From the NCBI RefSeq assembly GCF_011759505.1, contig NZ_JAAOYO010000002.1, forward strand, positions 806,001 through 870,000: DNA of 64,000 nt. The letters are read 5' to 3'. A program made the position numbers and the translations under genes. This document shows, piece after piece, positions 1 through 8,062 of this stretch; position 1 is the stretch's first letter, and the number at the start of each line of letters is the position of its first letter. The stretch comes from Curtobacterium salicis. GTDB taxonomy: Bacteria > Actinomycetota > Actinomycetes > Actinomycetales > Microbacteriaceae. The notes beneath the pieces are model-generated. The model had not been told where the DNA came from and searched no databases. It saw only the letters and a program-made list of their open reading frames with translations.

Positions 1-276
1 CACCCCGCGTTCACCGTCGGCGTCGAACGGTGTCACCGTGTCGACCCACCACAGCGGCACCGGCAGCGCCGGCGCATCCGGCAGCAGGCGCGTGACCTCG
101 TCGAGTTCGTCGACCCGTCGCACGCCGAGCACGGTGATGACCGGGTGGGTGGCGTCGCGGCAGACCTGCATCATCGGGCCGTCGTCCAGCGCCCGGACAC
201 CCCAGGCGTCGTCGTGGAGCAACAGCGCCTCGGCGACGTCGCGGACCTGCACCTCGCCGCGGCAGAGGAGGGTCAC
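1..276 (-). CDS. Hypothetical protein, N-terminal 92 codons (runs off left edge)
   Basis: An open frame starts with GTG at 276, one base after the TGA (280-278) of the gene upstream, and continues without a stop to the window edge. Such tight spacing implies translational coupling with the DUF6177-like gene. The visible residues begin VTLLCRGEVQVRDVAEALL and include a PVPLWWVDTVTPFDADGE segment; I recognise no domain. It is probably the second gene of an operon reading leftwards. Too short here to assign a function. Confidence 0.6.
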   Translation of the reverse strand, partial: MTLLCRGEVQVRDVAEALLLHDDAWGVRALDDGPMMQVCRDATHPVITVLGVRRVDELDEVTRLLPDAPALPVPLWWVDTVTPFDADGERGV

Positions 277-277
277 G

Positions 278-1351
278 TCACGCGGCACCCTGGGACCCCT
301 GACCGCCGTGCTGCATGGCGTGCGGGCCGAGTGCACCGTCGTCGTGGGCGGGCTCCAGGGGTGCGCCGCCGACGAGCTGCAGGAAGCGGTCCTCGTCGAT
401 GCGGTCGAGGAACGACTCGAGCGCGGTCCAACCGTCCTCGAACCGGACGACCAGCCCCTCACCGACCTCACCCGCGAAGGTGTCGGTCGTGGTGCGGACG
501 GGCGGCCACTCGCCGCGGCGGTCCAGGAAACGGGTGGCCTCGGGTCCGACGATGACCGCGAGCGGTTCGGGTTCGCCGTAGCCGACCGCGCGGACCAGGT
601 GGTCGGCGTCCCCGCGGCGCTGCATGACGACGCCGAAGACCGGCTCCACGTCGCTGGCGACACGGTGCACGGCGTCGAGCAGGCGTGAGGCGAGCTCCGG
701 GTCCGACCCACCCTCGGGCACGGTGAGGACCGCGGACATCGTCTCGACGACGACCCCGTCGGTCAGGTGCGCGGTCATCGTCGCCGCGAAACCGTCACCG
801 ATCGCGTAGGACGTGCTGATGCCCGGCGACTCGTGCATCGCGTACTGCGTGACGACCCAGCGGTCCCACGCCGACGTCAGCGGTTCCGAGGTCCCCCACC
901 GCTTCGGGCAGGTGCCCACCGTCTCGCACAGCGCCTCGATCGCGGAGCCGATGTCGACGGTCCGCTCGTCGTGGTGGCGGAGCGTCAGGTCGATGCTGAT
1001 CTGCCGGACCGAGCCGACGGCGTCGCGGTGCTCCGGGGAGGGCTCCCCGAGGAGCTCCGGTCCTCGCGCGACGAAGTCCTCGATGCCGGCCGCCGGCGCG
1101 CCGGTCCGTCCGTCGCGGAGGGAGCCGTCGGACCCGCGGACCGCCCACGCGGCCCCGTGTGCACCCAGCGCGTGCCGCAGGGCGGGGGTGAGCGCAGCCT
1201 CCGGGCCGGTCCGCAGGACGACTGTCCGTCCGGCGGCCTCGGCACGGCGCAGCAGTGCGTCGAAGGAGTCGGTGAGCCACACCACCGCGGCGCTGGAGTC
1301 CACCACGATGGCTGGGCCGACCACGTCGTCGATGAGGGGATGTCGGACCAT
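278..1351 (-). CDS. DUF6177-like protein of unknown function
   Basis: A 357-residue soluble protein with no signal peptide or membrane segment. The start at 1351 has a strong ribosome site (GAGGAGGAA) and a TACCGT -10-like box lies further upstream (1399-1404). The sequence (MVRHPLIDDVVGPAIVVDSS at the N-terminus; a central KRWGTSEPLTSAWDRWVVTQY stretch) resembles the actinobacterial DUF6177 family as I remember it, which is uncharacterised and sometimes occurs near type VII secretion genes. No secretion gene is visible here because the operon continues past the left edge. Family assignment is from memory and moderate; function unknown. Confidence 0.6.
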   Translation of the reverse strand: MVRHPLIDDVVGPAIVVDSSAAVVWLTDSFDALLRRAEAAGRTVVLRTGPEAALTPALRHALGAHGAAWAVRGSDGSLRDGRTGAPAAGIEDFVARGPELLGEPSPEHRDAVGSVRQISIDLTLRHHDERTVDIGSAIEALCETVGTCPKRWGTSEPLTSAWDRWVVTQYAMHESPGISTSYAIGDGFAATMTAHLTDGVVVETMSAVLTVPEGGSDPELASRLLDAVHRVASDVEPVFGVVMQRRGDADHLVRAVGYGEPEPLAVIVGPEATRFLDRRGEWPPVRTTTDTFAGEVGEGLVVRFEDGWTALESFLDRIDEDRFLQLVGGAPLEPAHDDGALGPHAMQHGGQGSQGAA

Positions 1352-1525
1352 TCCGGTTCCTCCTCGGGTCGGTCGTACGAGCTCGTTGATCCCCTCGGAC
1401 GGTACACACGGGCTCCTGGCGGTGTCCGTCGGAGAGCGCGGCTCACAGCGGAGAGACAGGGGCGGACGGGAGGCCCGGTGCGCGTCCGCCCCGGGCGTCC
1501 GGCTGGCATCCAGCGGAAGTTCCGC

Positions 1526-1531
1526 TAGGCT
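1526..1531 (+). promoter_or_regulatory. Probable -10 box of tRNA-Gly
   Basis: TAGGCT lies 25 nt before the first tRNA base, a suitable distance for a short leader. No convincing -35 hexamer is visible. Confidence 0.4.
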
Positions 1532-1556
1532 GGTGCGGTCCCGCTCGACGGGATGC

Positions 1557-1627
1557 GCGAGTGTAGTTCAATGGTAGAACTCCAGCTTCCCAAGCTGGTA
1601 GCGCGGGTTCGATTCCCGTCACTCGCT
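1557..1627 (+). tRNA. tRNA-Gly (anticodon CCC)
   Basis: A 71-nt cloverleaf. The acceptor stem GCGAGTG pairs with CACTCGC and the discriminator base is T (1627). The anticodon stem CCAGC/GCTGG encloses the loop TTCCCAA, giving anticodon CCC (reads GGG). The T arm is GCGGGTTCGATTCCCGT. CCA is not encoded (CCG follows the discriminator), as is common in actinobacteria. It sits alone between two convergent operons; no integrase or attachment-site duplicate is visible beside it. Confidence 0.95.
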
Positions 1628-1659
1628 CCGTTCCCTGTCACGCCGCGACCCGCTGGTCG

Positions 1660-2628
1660 TCATCCAGCGAGCAGCCGCCGTGTCCACTCGGCCAGCGCCG
1701 TGGTCGCCCGCCGCGACACCGTGGCGTCGGGCACCATGCTCGTGAAGCCGTGGAAGGCACCCGGCCACACGTGCAACTCGGCGTCGACGCCCGCGGCCCA
1801 GAGCCCGCTGGCGTAGGCCACCGTCTCGTCGCGGAACACCTCGGCGCTGCCGCAGTCGATGTACGTCGGCGGCAGGTCGGCCAGGGCCGTCGCGCGTGCC
1901 GGGGCAGCGTACCCGGACACGTCGTCGGTGCCCCGGCGCTCGCCGAGGTAGGCGTCCCAGCCGAACCGGGTCATCTGCCGGTCGGCGACCCCGACACCGT
2001 CGATCTGCTGCGTCGACACGGTGCGGTCGCGGTCGTCGAGCATCGGTGAGACCAGGATCTGGCCGAGGAGGGCAGGACCGCCCCGGTCGCGCATCAGGAG
2101 CGTGGTCCCGGCCGCGAGACCGGCGCCGGCGCTCTGCCCGGCGATGACGATCCGGTCCGGGTCGATGCCGAGTTCGTCGGCGTGCTCGGCGACCCAGACC
2201 AGGCCGGCGGCGCAGTCCTCGACGGGGTAGGGGTCCGGGTGCTCCGGGGCGAGCCGGTAGTCGACGCTGACGAGGACGACGTCGTGGTCGAGCAGCCAGC
2301 CGTCGTAGGACTCCAGGTTGCCGAGGTGGTGGCCGAACATCATCCCGCCGCCGTGGATCGTGTAGACCCCGGTGGTCGGACCGGTGCGGCCGATGCGCTG
2401 GATGACCGCCAGCTCGATCGGGTCACCGAGGTACCCGGGCACGGTGGTGCTCCGGCGTTCGAGGCCGCGCTCGCGCAGTCGGTCGTCGAGCGTCTCGAGC
2501 GGGACGTCGAGCTGACGCATCCGGGGCAGCATCTCCGGCGTGACGCGGAACGGTCCGCGGGCGGCGAGCGCGTCGAGGAACGGCAGGAGCTCGGCGTCGA
2601 ACGGGGGGCGGGCGATGACGTCAGACAT
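1660..2628 (-). CDS. Alpha/beta hydrolase, hormone-sensitive-lipase (HSL) type esterase
   Basis: A 322-residue cytoplasmic esterase-like enzyme. The oxyanion-hole motif HGGG (TIHGGGMMFG, about residue 93), the nucleophile elbow GQSAGAG, a late Asp/Glu region (PPTYIDCGSAEVFRDE) and the catalytic His in AFHGF mark the HSL/acetyl-hydrolase family. The start at 2628 is chosen because AGGAGGA precedes it and it overlaps the stop of the MFS gene upstream by 8 bp, so the two are translationally coupled. The pairing suggests a transporter plus modifying enzyme acting on the same compound; substrate unknown. Confidence 0.88.
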   Translation of the reverse strand: MSDVIARPPFDAELLPFLDALAARGPFRVTPEMLPRMRQLDVPLETLDDRLRERGLERRSTTVPGYLGDPIELAVIQRIGRTGPTTGVYTIHGGGMMFGHHLGNLESYDGWLLDHDVVLVSVDYRLAPEHPDPYPVEDCAAGLVWVAEHADELGIDPDRIVIAGQSAGAGLAAGTTLLMRDRGGPALLGQILVSPMLDDRDRTVSTQQIDGVGVADRQMTRFGWDAYLGERRGTDDVSGYAAPARATALADLPPTYIDCGSAEVFRDETVAYASGLWAAGVDAELHVWPGAFHGFTSMVPDATVSRRATTALAEWTRRLLAG

Positions 2629-4129
2629 CGGATTCCTCCTGGGTGGTGGTGGTGGTGGTGGTGGTGGAAGGGCTTGCGGGGGCGGTGCGGGCGCGGAGCA
2701 CGCCGACGAGGACCAGGACGGCGGCGACGATGGTGACGACGACGCCCGCGATCGAGACGGCGCCGTCGAACGCGGCGGTGCGACCCGGTGTCCAGGGCGT
2801 CGTGCCGAGGCTGCCCGGCACGAGGGCGGCGAGGACCGTGCCGGTGGCGGCGATGCCGACCGCGGTCGCGATCTCGCTCGCGGTGTCGACGAGCGCCGCG
2901 CCGATGGACGTGCGGTCGGCGGGCAGCCCGTGCAGGACGTTGTTGCCTGCGACGGCGCCGACGACGCGCATGCCGGCGGCGACGAGCACGAGGGCGACCA
3001 GGACACCGGGGTAGCCGAGCCGTGCGGTCAGGGCGAACACGGCGAGACCGACGACGACCGCGGCGGCACTGAGTCGCGCGGCCCGGTCGAGCCCGACGCG
3101 TCGGACGAACGGGCCGACGAAGCGGCCGCTGGCCAGCAGGACGACCACCTGCGGCAGCGTCCCGACGGCGGCGAGCGCCGGAGGCCAGCCCCAGGCGATC
3201 TGCAGCTGCAGGGTGACGAGGTACGACAGTGCGGCCATCGCGAGCCCTGCGGCGGCCTTGTACGCGAGACCGCTCGCGACCAGCGGTCGGGCGATCAGGT
3301 GCAGGTCGAGCAGGGGGTGGCGTGCGGTGCGCTCCCGCACGACGAAGCCGACGGCCACCAGGACGGTCGCCGTTCCGGCCGCCCACCCGGTCCAGCCGGC
3401 AGCGCCGCTGACGACGAGCGTCGGGGTGACGAGGACGCCGACGATGCTCGCGGTCCCCAGCGCCGCCCCGACGAGGTCGATGGGGTCGCGGTGCAGGTCG
3501 TCCGGGCGATCGACGGCGATGCCGGCCCGGATGCCGACGAAGGCGACGAGGGCGATCGGCACGTTCGCGACGAGCAGCACCTGCCACGGCGCCACGGCCA
3601 GGACGAACCCGCCGATGGTGGGTCCGACGGCGAGGCCGACGAGCCCGGCGGTGGAGATCACCGTCAACGCGCGGACGCGCAGGTCCTGGCTGGTGAAGAG
3701 CCGGAACGCCAGCGCCATCGAGCCGGGGGTCGTCATCGCGGCGGCGATCCCCATGAGCGCCCGGACGACGATGAGCTGCTCCACCGAGGTGACGAACACG
3801 GTCGCCAGGCTCGCCACGGCCAGGAGCACCAGGCCGACGAGCATCGTGCGACGACGGCCGACCCGGTCGGCGACGGCACCGAAGAGCAGCATCAGGCCGC
3901 CGAAGGCCACCGAGTAGGCGCCGGACACCCACTGCAGCGCGGTCGTCGAGGCGGCGAGGTCGCGGGCGATGGTGGGGAGGGCGACGGTGAGGACCGAGTT
4001 GTCGAGCATCTCGAACAGGAACACCGCGGACAGGCCGGCGAGGGGCAGCCAGGCGTCGCGGAGACCAGCGGGTGGCGAGTCGGTCGTCGTCGACGACGAG
4101 GTTCGTGCTGATGAGGTTCGTACGTGCAC
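2621..4129 (-). CDS. MFS drug efflux transporter, DHA2 (EmrB/QacA-like) family
   Basis: A 502-residue polytopic membrane protein. The first helix carries the DHA2 signature MLDNSVLTVALPTI and the 2-3 loop has motif A (GAVADRVGRRR). The start is set at the GTG at 4129, with AAGGAG 7 nt upstream; open frame exists further 5' but has shadow-like composition. The C-terminus contains eight threonines encoded by an ACC run directly before the stop. It is coupled to the HSL esterase downstream and divergent from the flavin oxidase at 4248. Likely proton-driven export of a hydrophobic compound; substrate unknown. Confidence 0.9.
   Translation of the reverse strand: MHVRTSSARTSSSTTTDSPPAGLRDAWLPLAGLSAVFLFEMLDNSVLTVALPTIARDLAASTTALQWVSGAYSVAFGGLMLLFGAVADRVGRRRTMLVGLVLLAVASLATVFVTSVEQLIVVRALMGIAAAMTTPGSMALAFRLFTSQDLRVRALTVISTAGLVGLAVGPTIGGFVLAVAPWQVLLVANVPIALVAFVGIRAGIAVDRPDDLHRDPIDLVGAALGTASIVGVLVTPTLVVSGAAGWTGWAAGTATVLVAVGFVVRERTARHPLLDLHLIARPLVASGLAYKAAAGLAMAALSYLVTLQLQIAWGWPPALAAVGTLPQVVVLLASGRFVGPFVRRVGLDRAARLSAAAVVVGLAVFALTARLGYPGVLVALVLVAAGMRVVGAVAGNNVLHGLPADRTSIGAALVDTASEIATAVGIAATGTVLAALVPGSLGTTPWTPGRTAAFDGAVSIAGVVVTIVAAVLVLVGVLRARTAPASPSTTTTTTTTQEESDV
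2643..2667 (-). repeat. Trinucleotide microsatellite (ACC)8 in an MFS C-terminus
   Basis: Eight tandem ACC codons (GGT on the plus strand) encode a polythreonine tract just before the MFS stop codon. The tract is about 15 bp from the start codon of the coupled esterase. Length changes in threes would keep the frame but change the tail and the local context of the next ribosome site. Confidence 0.85.
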
Positions 4130-4235
4130 GGGCGCACTCCTTCGATGAAGAAGTGGCGACTCCTGTGAGACGCGTACGCGGTTCCGACTGCCGGAGCAGA
4201 GCGGGTTTTTTCCCTCTGCGTCCGACTGTAGCCCA

Positions 4236-4241
4236 TACGGT
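4236..4241 (+). promoter_or_regulatory. Leaderless -10 box of the flavin oxidase gene
   Basis: TACGGT lies exactly 6 nt before the ATG at 4248 and no Shine-Dalgarno is present, the arrangement expected for a leaderless actinobacterial transcript. Confidence 0.6.
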
Positions 4242-4247
4242 GTCGTC

Positions 4248-5372
4248 ATGGCCTCTGCTCCCTCGACCGACGGACCGACCACGCCCGCGTTCGACCACGT
4301 CGTCATCGGCGCCGGGATCGTCGGCGCCGCCACCGCCCGGGCGTTGGCGGCCCGCGGCGAGCGCGTCCTGCTCCTCGAGCAGCACGACCGCGGACACGTG
4401 CACGGTTCTTCGCACGGGGGCAGCCGGATCTTCCGCATGGGGTACCCGGACGCGGACTACGTCGAGCTGACGCTGCGGGCCTGGGACGCGTGGGCGGCGC
4501 TCGAGTCCGCGTCCGGCCGGACCCTGCTCGAGCACACGGGTGCCGTGGACCACGGACGCGCCGAGGTCGTCGACGCGATCGCCGCCGCACTCGACACCGC
4601 GGGCATCGCCACGGAACGACTGACCGCGGCCGAGGCCGCCGCCCGCTGGCCCGGCATCGCCTTCGAGGGGCACGTCCTGGCGCACGCGACCGCCGGCCGG
4701 ATCCGTGCCGCCGACGCCCTCGAGGCGCTGCTCGACCTCGCAGCCGCGGACGGTGCCGACCTCCGCTTCGGGGTGCGTGTGGTCGAAGTCCGGGACGACG
4801 GTGACACCGTGACGCTGACGCTCGGCGACGGCACCACGGTCCGCACGGGCAGTGTCGTCGCGGCCGTCGGTGCCTGGGCGCCCACGCTGGTGGGTGCGCT
4901 GCTCGCCGGGCGTGGGGCGAGCCTCCCGGCCATCCGCGTCACCCAGGAGCAGCCCGCGCACTTCCCCAGCCAGCTGCCGGACGAGGCGTGGCCGTCGTTC
5001 GTCCACCATCCGGCGGACGGCGGCGGTGTCTACGGGCTGCTCACGCCGGGCGAGGGCGTCAAGGTCGGCTTCCACGGCACCGGGCCCGTCGTCGACCCGG
5101 ACGACCGCGACCGGACGCCCGACCCCGCCGAGGTGGCGCGACTGCAGGCGTACGTCGAACGGTTCGTGCCGGGCGTGGACGCGTCGCAGCCGACGCTGAT
5201 CAGCTGCCTCTACGACAACTCCCCCGACGAGGACTTCGTGCTCGACCGCCGCGGACCGGTGACGGTCGCGACCGGGTCGTCCGGGCACGGGTTCAAGTTC
5301 GCGCCGCTCGTCGGGGAGATGCTGGCGGACCTCGCCACCGGCGGCGAACCGCACCCGCGCTTCGCACTCTGA
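4248..5372 (+). CDS. Monomeric sarcosine oxidase / N-methyltryptophan oxidase-like FAD oxidoreductase
   Basis: A 374-residue flavoprotein of the MSOX/MTOX family, which oxidatively demethylates N-methyl amino acids to the amine, formaldehyde and H2O2. The dinucleotide fold VVIGAGIVGAATARAL is at residues 18-33, followed by the family motif HGSSHGGSRIFRMGYP. CLYDNSPDEDF near residue 320 matches the position of the cysteine that covalently binds FAD in MSOX, and GSSGHGFKFAP is the conserved C-terminal flavin-contact motif. Start chosen from the leaderless -10 box 6 nt upstream. Sarcosine, N-methyltryptophan or another secondary amine cannot be told apart by eye. Divergent from the MFS exporter. 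Confidence 0.88.
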   Translation: MASAPSTDGPTTPAFDHVVIGAGIVGAATARALAARGERVLLLEQHDRGHVHGSSHGGSRIFRMGYPDADYVELTLRAWDAWAALESASGRTLLEHTGAVDHGRAEVVDAIAAALDTAGIATERLTAAEAAARWPGIAFEGHVLAHATAGRIRAADALEALLDLAAADGADLRFGVRVVEVRDDGDTVTLTLGDGTTVRTGSVVAAVGAWAPTLVGALLAGRGASLPAIRVTQEQPAHFPSQLPDEAWPSFVHHPADGGGVYGLLTPGEGVKVGFHGTGPVVDPDDRDRTPDPAEVARLQAYVERFVPGVDASQPTLISCLYDNSPDEDFVLDRRGPVTVATGSSGHGFKFAPLVGEMLADLATGGEPHPRFAL

Positions 5373-5391
5373 GCCGACCGCCGACCGCGCC

Positions 5392-6234
5392 TCAGTCCTG
5401 CTCGGTGCTGGCGCGCTCGGGGTCGTCCTCCGCGTCCCGGCGCCGGTCCTGCACCAGCTCCTTCGTGCGGAGCAGCCGCAGCGCCGTCACGAGCACCAGG
5501 CCGCCCAGCACGTTGCACAGCAGTGTGTACCCGAACCACCCGAGCCACTGGCCGTAGGTGATCGGCGCACCGGCCTGGATCGCACCGAAGACGAGCAGCG
5601 AGTCGAGGATCGAGTGGAACAGCTGCAGGCCCGCGAGCAGGAACCCGCCCGCGACGGCGGCGACGAGCTTCGCCGGGTCCGAGTCGGTGCCCTGCTGCAT
5701 CCGGGTCATCAGGGTGATGGTGCTGCCGCCGAGGACGGCCAGGACGATGCTCTGCAGACCGAACGGCGCGTCGATGAAGTGCGCGGCGGACTCGGTGAGG
5801 GTGGCGTGCCACTGCGGGAACGCGTGCACCACCAGCCACATGAAGACCCAGCCCCCGGCGAGGTTCGCGAGCAGGGTGCCACCCCAGAGCTTCACCAGCT
5901 GCAGGACCGTCCCCTCGCGGGCGACGACCGCGGCGACCGGCATGAGGAAGTTCTCGGTGAACAGCTCGCTGTGGGCCAGGTGCAGGGCGATGAAGCCGAT
6001 GCCGAAGGCCAGGCCGGCGAGCAGGTGGCTGTCGGTCTCGGTGAGCACGGCGAGGTACGCCATCACTCCGAGGCTCACCTCGAGGCCGCCGAAGAACCCC
6101 GTGATGACGATGGCGCGGGTCGTGCGGTGCAGGCGTTCGGCGCCCTCCTCGATGGTGGCGTCGAAGGACTCGGCGAGTTCGTCCTCCACGGGGGCGTCGG
6201 TGGAGCCCAGTTCACGGCGGCGGTCGTCGGTCAT
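5392..6234 (-). CDS. Formate/nitrite transporter (FNT) family channel
   Basis: A 280-residue integral membrane protein of the FocA/NirC fold, pentameric channels for small monovalent anions (formate, nitrite, hydrosulfide). About six hydrophobic segments are seen after a charged 45-residue N-terminus; GGTLLANLAGG and the GFIALHLAHSELFTENFLMP stretch are typical of the family. The start at 6234 is supported by TACCGT 7 nt upstream (leaderless). The charged C-terminal tail (QDRRRDAEDDPERASTEQD) is unremarkable. No formate or nitrite metabolism genes are adjacent, so the substrate is open. Confidence 0.85.
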   Translation of the reverse strand: MTDDRRRELGSTDAPVEDELAESFDATIEEGAERLHRTTRAIVITGFFGGLEVSLGVMAYLAVLTETDSHLLAGLAFGIGFIALHLAHSELFTENFLMPVAAVVAREGTVLQLVKLWGGTLLANLAGGWVFMWLVVHAFPQWHATLTESAAHFIDAPFGLQSIVLAVLGGSTITLMTRMQQGTDSDPAKLVAAVAGGFLLAGLQLFHSILDSLLVFGAIQAGAPITYGQWLGWFGYTLLCNVLGGLVLVTALRLLRTKELVQDRRRDAEDDPERASTEQD

Positions 6235-6241
6235 CGTCCGG

Positions 6242-6247
6242 ACGGTA
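6242..6247 (-). promoter_or_regulatory. Leaderless -10 box of the FNT gene
   Basis: TACCGT on the minus strand sits 7 nt before the ATG at 6234, without a ribosome-binding site. Confidence 0.55.
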
Positions 6248-6360
6248 CTCAGCGCTCCCCGGGCTGCCCGGCCGGTGCGTCCGCGAAACGCAACGTGGGC
6301 GTCATCGCGCAGCGGTACTCCGTGGTGTGACGACGCCGGGGTTGCGTTTTGCGGGAGCGG

Positions 6361-6366
6361 TAGCGT
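6361..6366 (+). promoter_or_regulatory. Leaderless -10 box of glycerate kinase
   Basis: TAGCGT is followed by GACGGG and then the ATG at 6373; no Shine-Dalgarno is seen. Confidence 0.6.
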
Positions 6367-6372
6367 GACGGG

Positions 6373-7470
6373 ATGCGCGTCGTCATGGCACCGGACTCGT
6401 TCAAGGGCACCGCGTCGGCGGCCGACGTCGCCGAGGCCGTCGCCGACGGCTGGCGGAGTGAGCGGCCGGACGACGACCTCGTCCTCCTGCCGATGGCCGA
6501 CGGCGGCGAGGGCACCCTCGACGCCGTGGCTCGAGCGGTACCCGGCAGCGAGCGGGTACCGGTCACGGTGACCGGGCCGGACGACCGGCCCGTCGAGACA
6601 GCCTGGCTCCGGCTGCCGGACGGCCGCGCCCTGGTCGAGCTCGCGGCCACGAGCGGGCTGACGCTCCTCGACGACCTCCGCCCCGACACCGCGCACACGA
6701 CCGGGTTCGGGCAGGCGATCGCCGCGGCCCTCGACGCCGGGGCCACCGGGCTGCTCCTCGGCATCGGCGGCAGTGCCTCGACCGACGGCGGGGTCGGCGC
6801 ACTGCAGGCGCTGGGGCTCGCGCTCGGGACGGCGGTACCGACCGGCGTCACCGGTGGCGAGGTGCTCGACCACGTGCCTCCCGTCGATGCGACCGCGCTC
6901 CGCCCGCTGCCGCCGCTCGGGGCCGTGGTGCTCAGCGACGTCACCTCGCCGCTCCTCGGCGAGCACGGGGCGGCCGCCGTGTTCGGGCCGCAGAAGGGCG
7001 TGACGCCCGACCGGACCGCCGTACACGAGGACCGGCTCCGGCGCTGGGCCGCGTGCTTCCCCGACGTCGACCCGACCGCTGCCGGAGCAGGTGCGGCCGG
7101 CGGGACCGGCTTCGGACTGCTCGCCTGGGGCGCCCGGATCGCCAGTGGTGCCGCGACGATCGCCGACGCGATCGGGCTGTCGGCCGCCGTCGCCGGCGCC
7201 GACCTGGTGGTCACCGGCGAGGGACGATTCGACGCCCAGAGCGCCGAGGGCAAGGCGCCGGCCGTGGTCCGGGCGCTCGCCGCCGGCCTCGGTACACCGG
7301 TGGCTGTGGTCGCCGGTGCGCTGGCCGCACCACTCGACGGGTTCACGCTGGCGGCCTCGCTCACCGTCATCGCGACGCAGATCACGGGTGAGCCCGACGA
7401 CGCACTCCGTGACCCGCTGCGCTTCGCCCGGATCGCGGGGGCGCGGTTCGCGCGGGCGCAGGACGCCTGA
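6373..7470 (+). CDS. Glycerate kinase
   Basis: A 365-residue kinase of the GlxK/GarK (glycerate kinase type 1) family, phosphorylating D-glycerate with ATP in the cytoplasm, linking glycerate to glycolysis. It opens with the hallmark MRVVMAPDSFKGTASA and LLPMADGGEGTLDAV; LGIGGSASTDGGVGALQALG, SDVTSPLLGEHGAA and VVTGEGRFDAQSAEGKAP are further family blocks. Length is normal. It stands alone between the divergent FNT gene and a lipoprotein, so no pathway neighbours specify whether glycerate-2- or 3-phosphate is formed. Confidence 0.95.
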   Translation: MRVVMAPDSFKGTASAADVAEAVADGWRSERPDDDLVLLPMADGGEGTLDAVARAVPGSERVPVTVTGPDDRPVETAWLRLPDGRALVELAATSGLTLLDDLRPDTAHTTGFGQAIAAALDAGATGLLLGIGGSASTDGGVGALQALGLALGTAVPTGVTGGEVLDHVPPVDATALRPLPPLGAVVLSDVTSPLLGEHGAAAVFGPQKGVTPDRTAVHEDRLRRWAACFPDVDPTAAGAGAAGGTGFGLLAWGARIASGAATIADAIGLSAAVAGADLVVTGEGRFDAQSAEGKAPAVVRALAAGLGTPVAVVAGALAAPLDGFTLAASLTVIATQITGEPDDALRDPLRFARIAGARFARAQDA

Positions 7471-7560
7471 GCGCCGGGGACGGACACCGACGGGAGGCGC
7501 GCCCCGCGTGAGCCGGACAGGTCCGGAACGTCTCCTGCCGCACCGCGGTACCCAGGTGCC

Positions 7561-7977
7561 ATGCACCACCGACCGACCCGCACCCGAACGGCCCTGCTGG
7601 CGGTCGCACTCGTGGCCTCGCTCGCCGGGTGCAGCGCCGGTGGCAGCACCCGGACGGCGGCCGTCGACGCGGCGTCCGACTTCGCCGCGGCGATCGCGGA
7701 CCATGGCGGCGCCGAGGCCTGCGCCCTCCTGGTGCCGGACGCCCGGCAGGCCGTGACCGACGAGACCCACCGGGACTGCGCTGACGGCGTGCTCGACCTC
7801 GACCTGCCGACCACCGTCCGGACCGCATCGACCGAGGTGTACGGCCGTGCGGCCTTCGTGCGCGGCGACGGCGACGCCCTGTTCCTCGCGCGCTCCGGGT
7901 CGACGTGGCTGGTCCGCGCTGCCGGGTGCACACCGGTTCCCGACGCCCCGTTCGACTGCGTCCTGGACGGGAGCTGA
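7561..7977 (+). CDS. Small lipoprotein of unknown function
   Basis: A 138-residue exported protein. Basic N-terminus, hydrophobic core ALLAVALVASLAGC with a lipobox LAGC (lipidated Cys at about residue 22), then a small mixed domain with several cysteines (EACALL, RDCADG, AGCTPV, FDCVLDG). I do not recognise the domain. It is immediately followed by a 27-residue membrane peptide and DUF6766, which may form one transcript. Probably displayed on the outer face of the membrane. Confidence 0.8.
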   Translation: MHHRPTRTRTALLAVALVASLAGCSAGGSTRTAAVDAASDFAAAIADHGGAEACALLVPDARQAVTDETHRDCADGVLDLDLPTTVRTASTEVYGRAAFVRGDGDALFLARSGSTWLVRAAGCTPVPDAPFDCVLDGS

Positions 7978-7978
7978 C

Positions 7979-8062
7979 GTGCGGAAGCTCTTCACCGCGT
8001 ACCTGGTGGTCATCGTCGTCGGGCTGGCGTCCTGCTTCGTCATCGCGGCGCTCGGGCGGTGA
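7979..8062 (+). CDS. 27-residue single-span membrane peptide coupled to DUF6766
   Basis: A short frame begins with GTG at 7979, 1 nt after the lipoprotein stop, and ends with TGA at 8060-8062. The peptide MRKLFTAYLVVIVVGLASC(...)LGR is a single hydrophobic helix with a basic N-terminus (inside) and a cysteine near its middle. Its stop overlaps the GTG start of the next gene in a GTGA arrangement, a classical sign of translational coupling, so I consider it a real gene rather than a chance frame. Function unknown. Confidence 0.6.
   Translation: MRKLFTAYLVVIVVGLASCFVIAALGR

Noticed and set aside
1557..1659. tRNA-Gly as an integration site of a mobile element
   Set aside because: No integrase gene and no duplicated tRNA 3' end were seen nearby.
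2340..5354. A 1004-codon minus-strand open frame across the MFS and flavin oxidase genes
   Set aside because: Highly Arg-rich, with a poly-His run that is only the other-frame reading of the (ACC)8 tract; it crosses three real genes on both strands.
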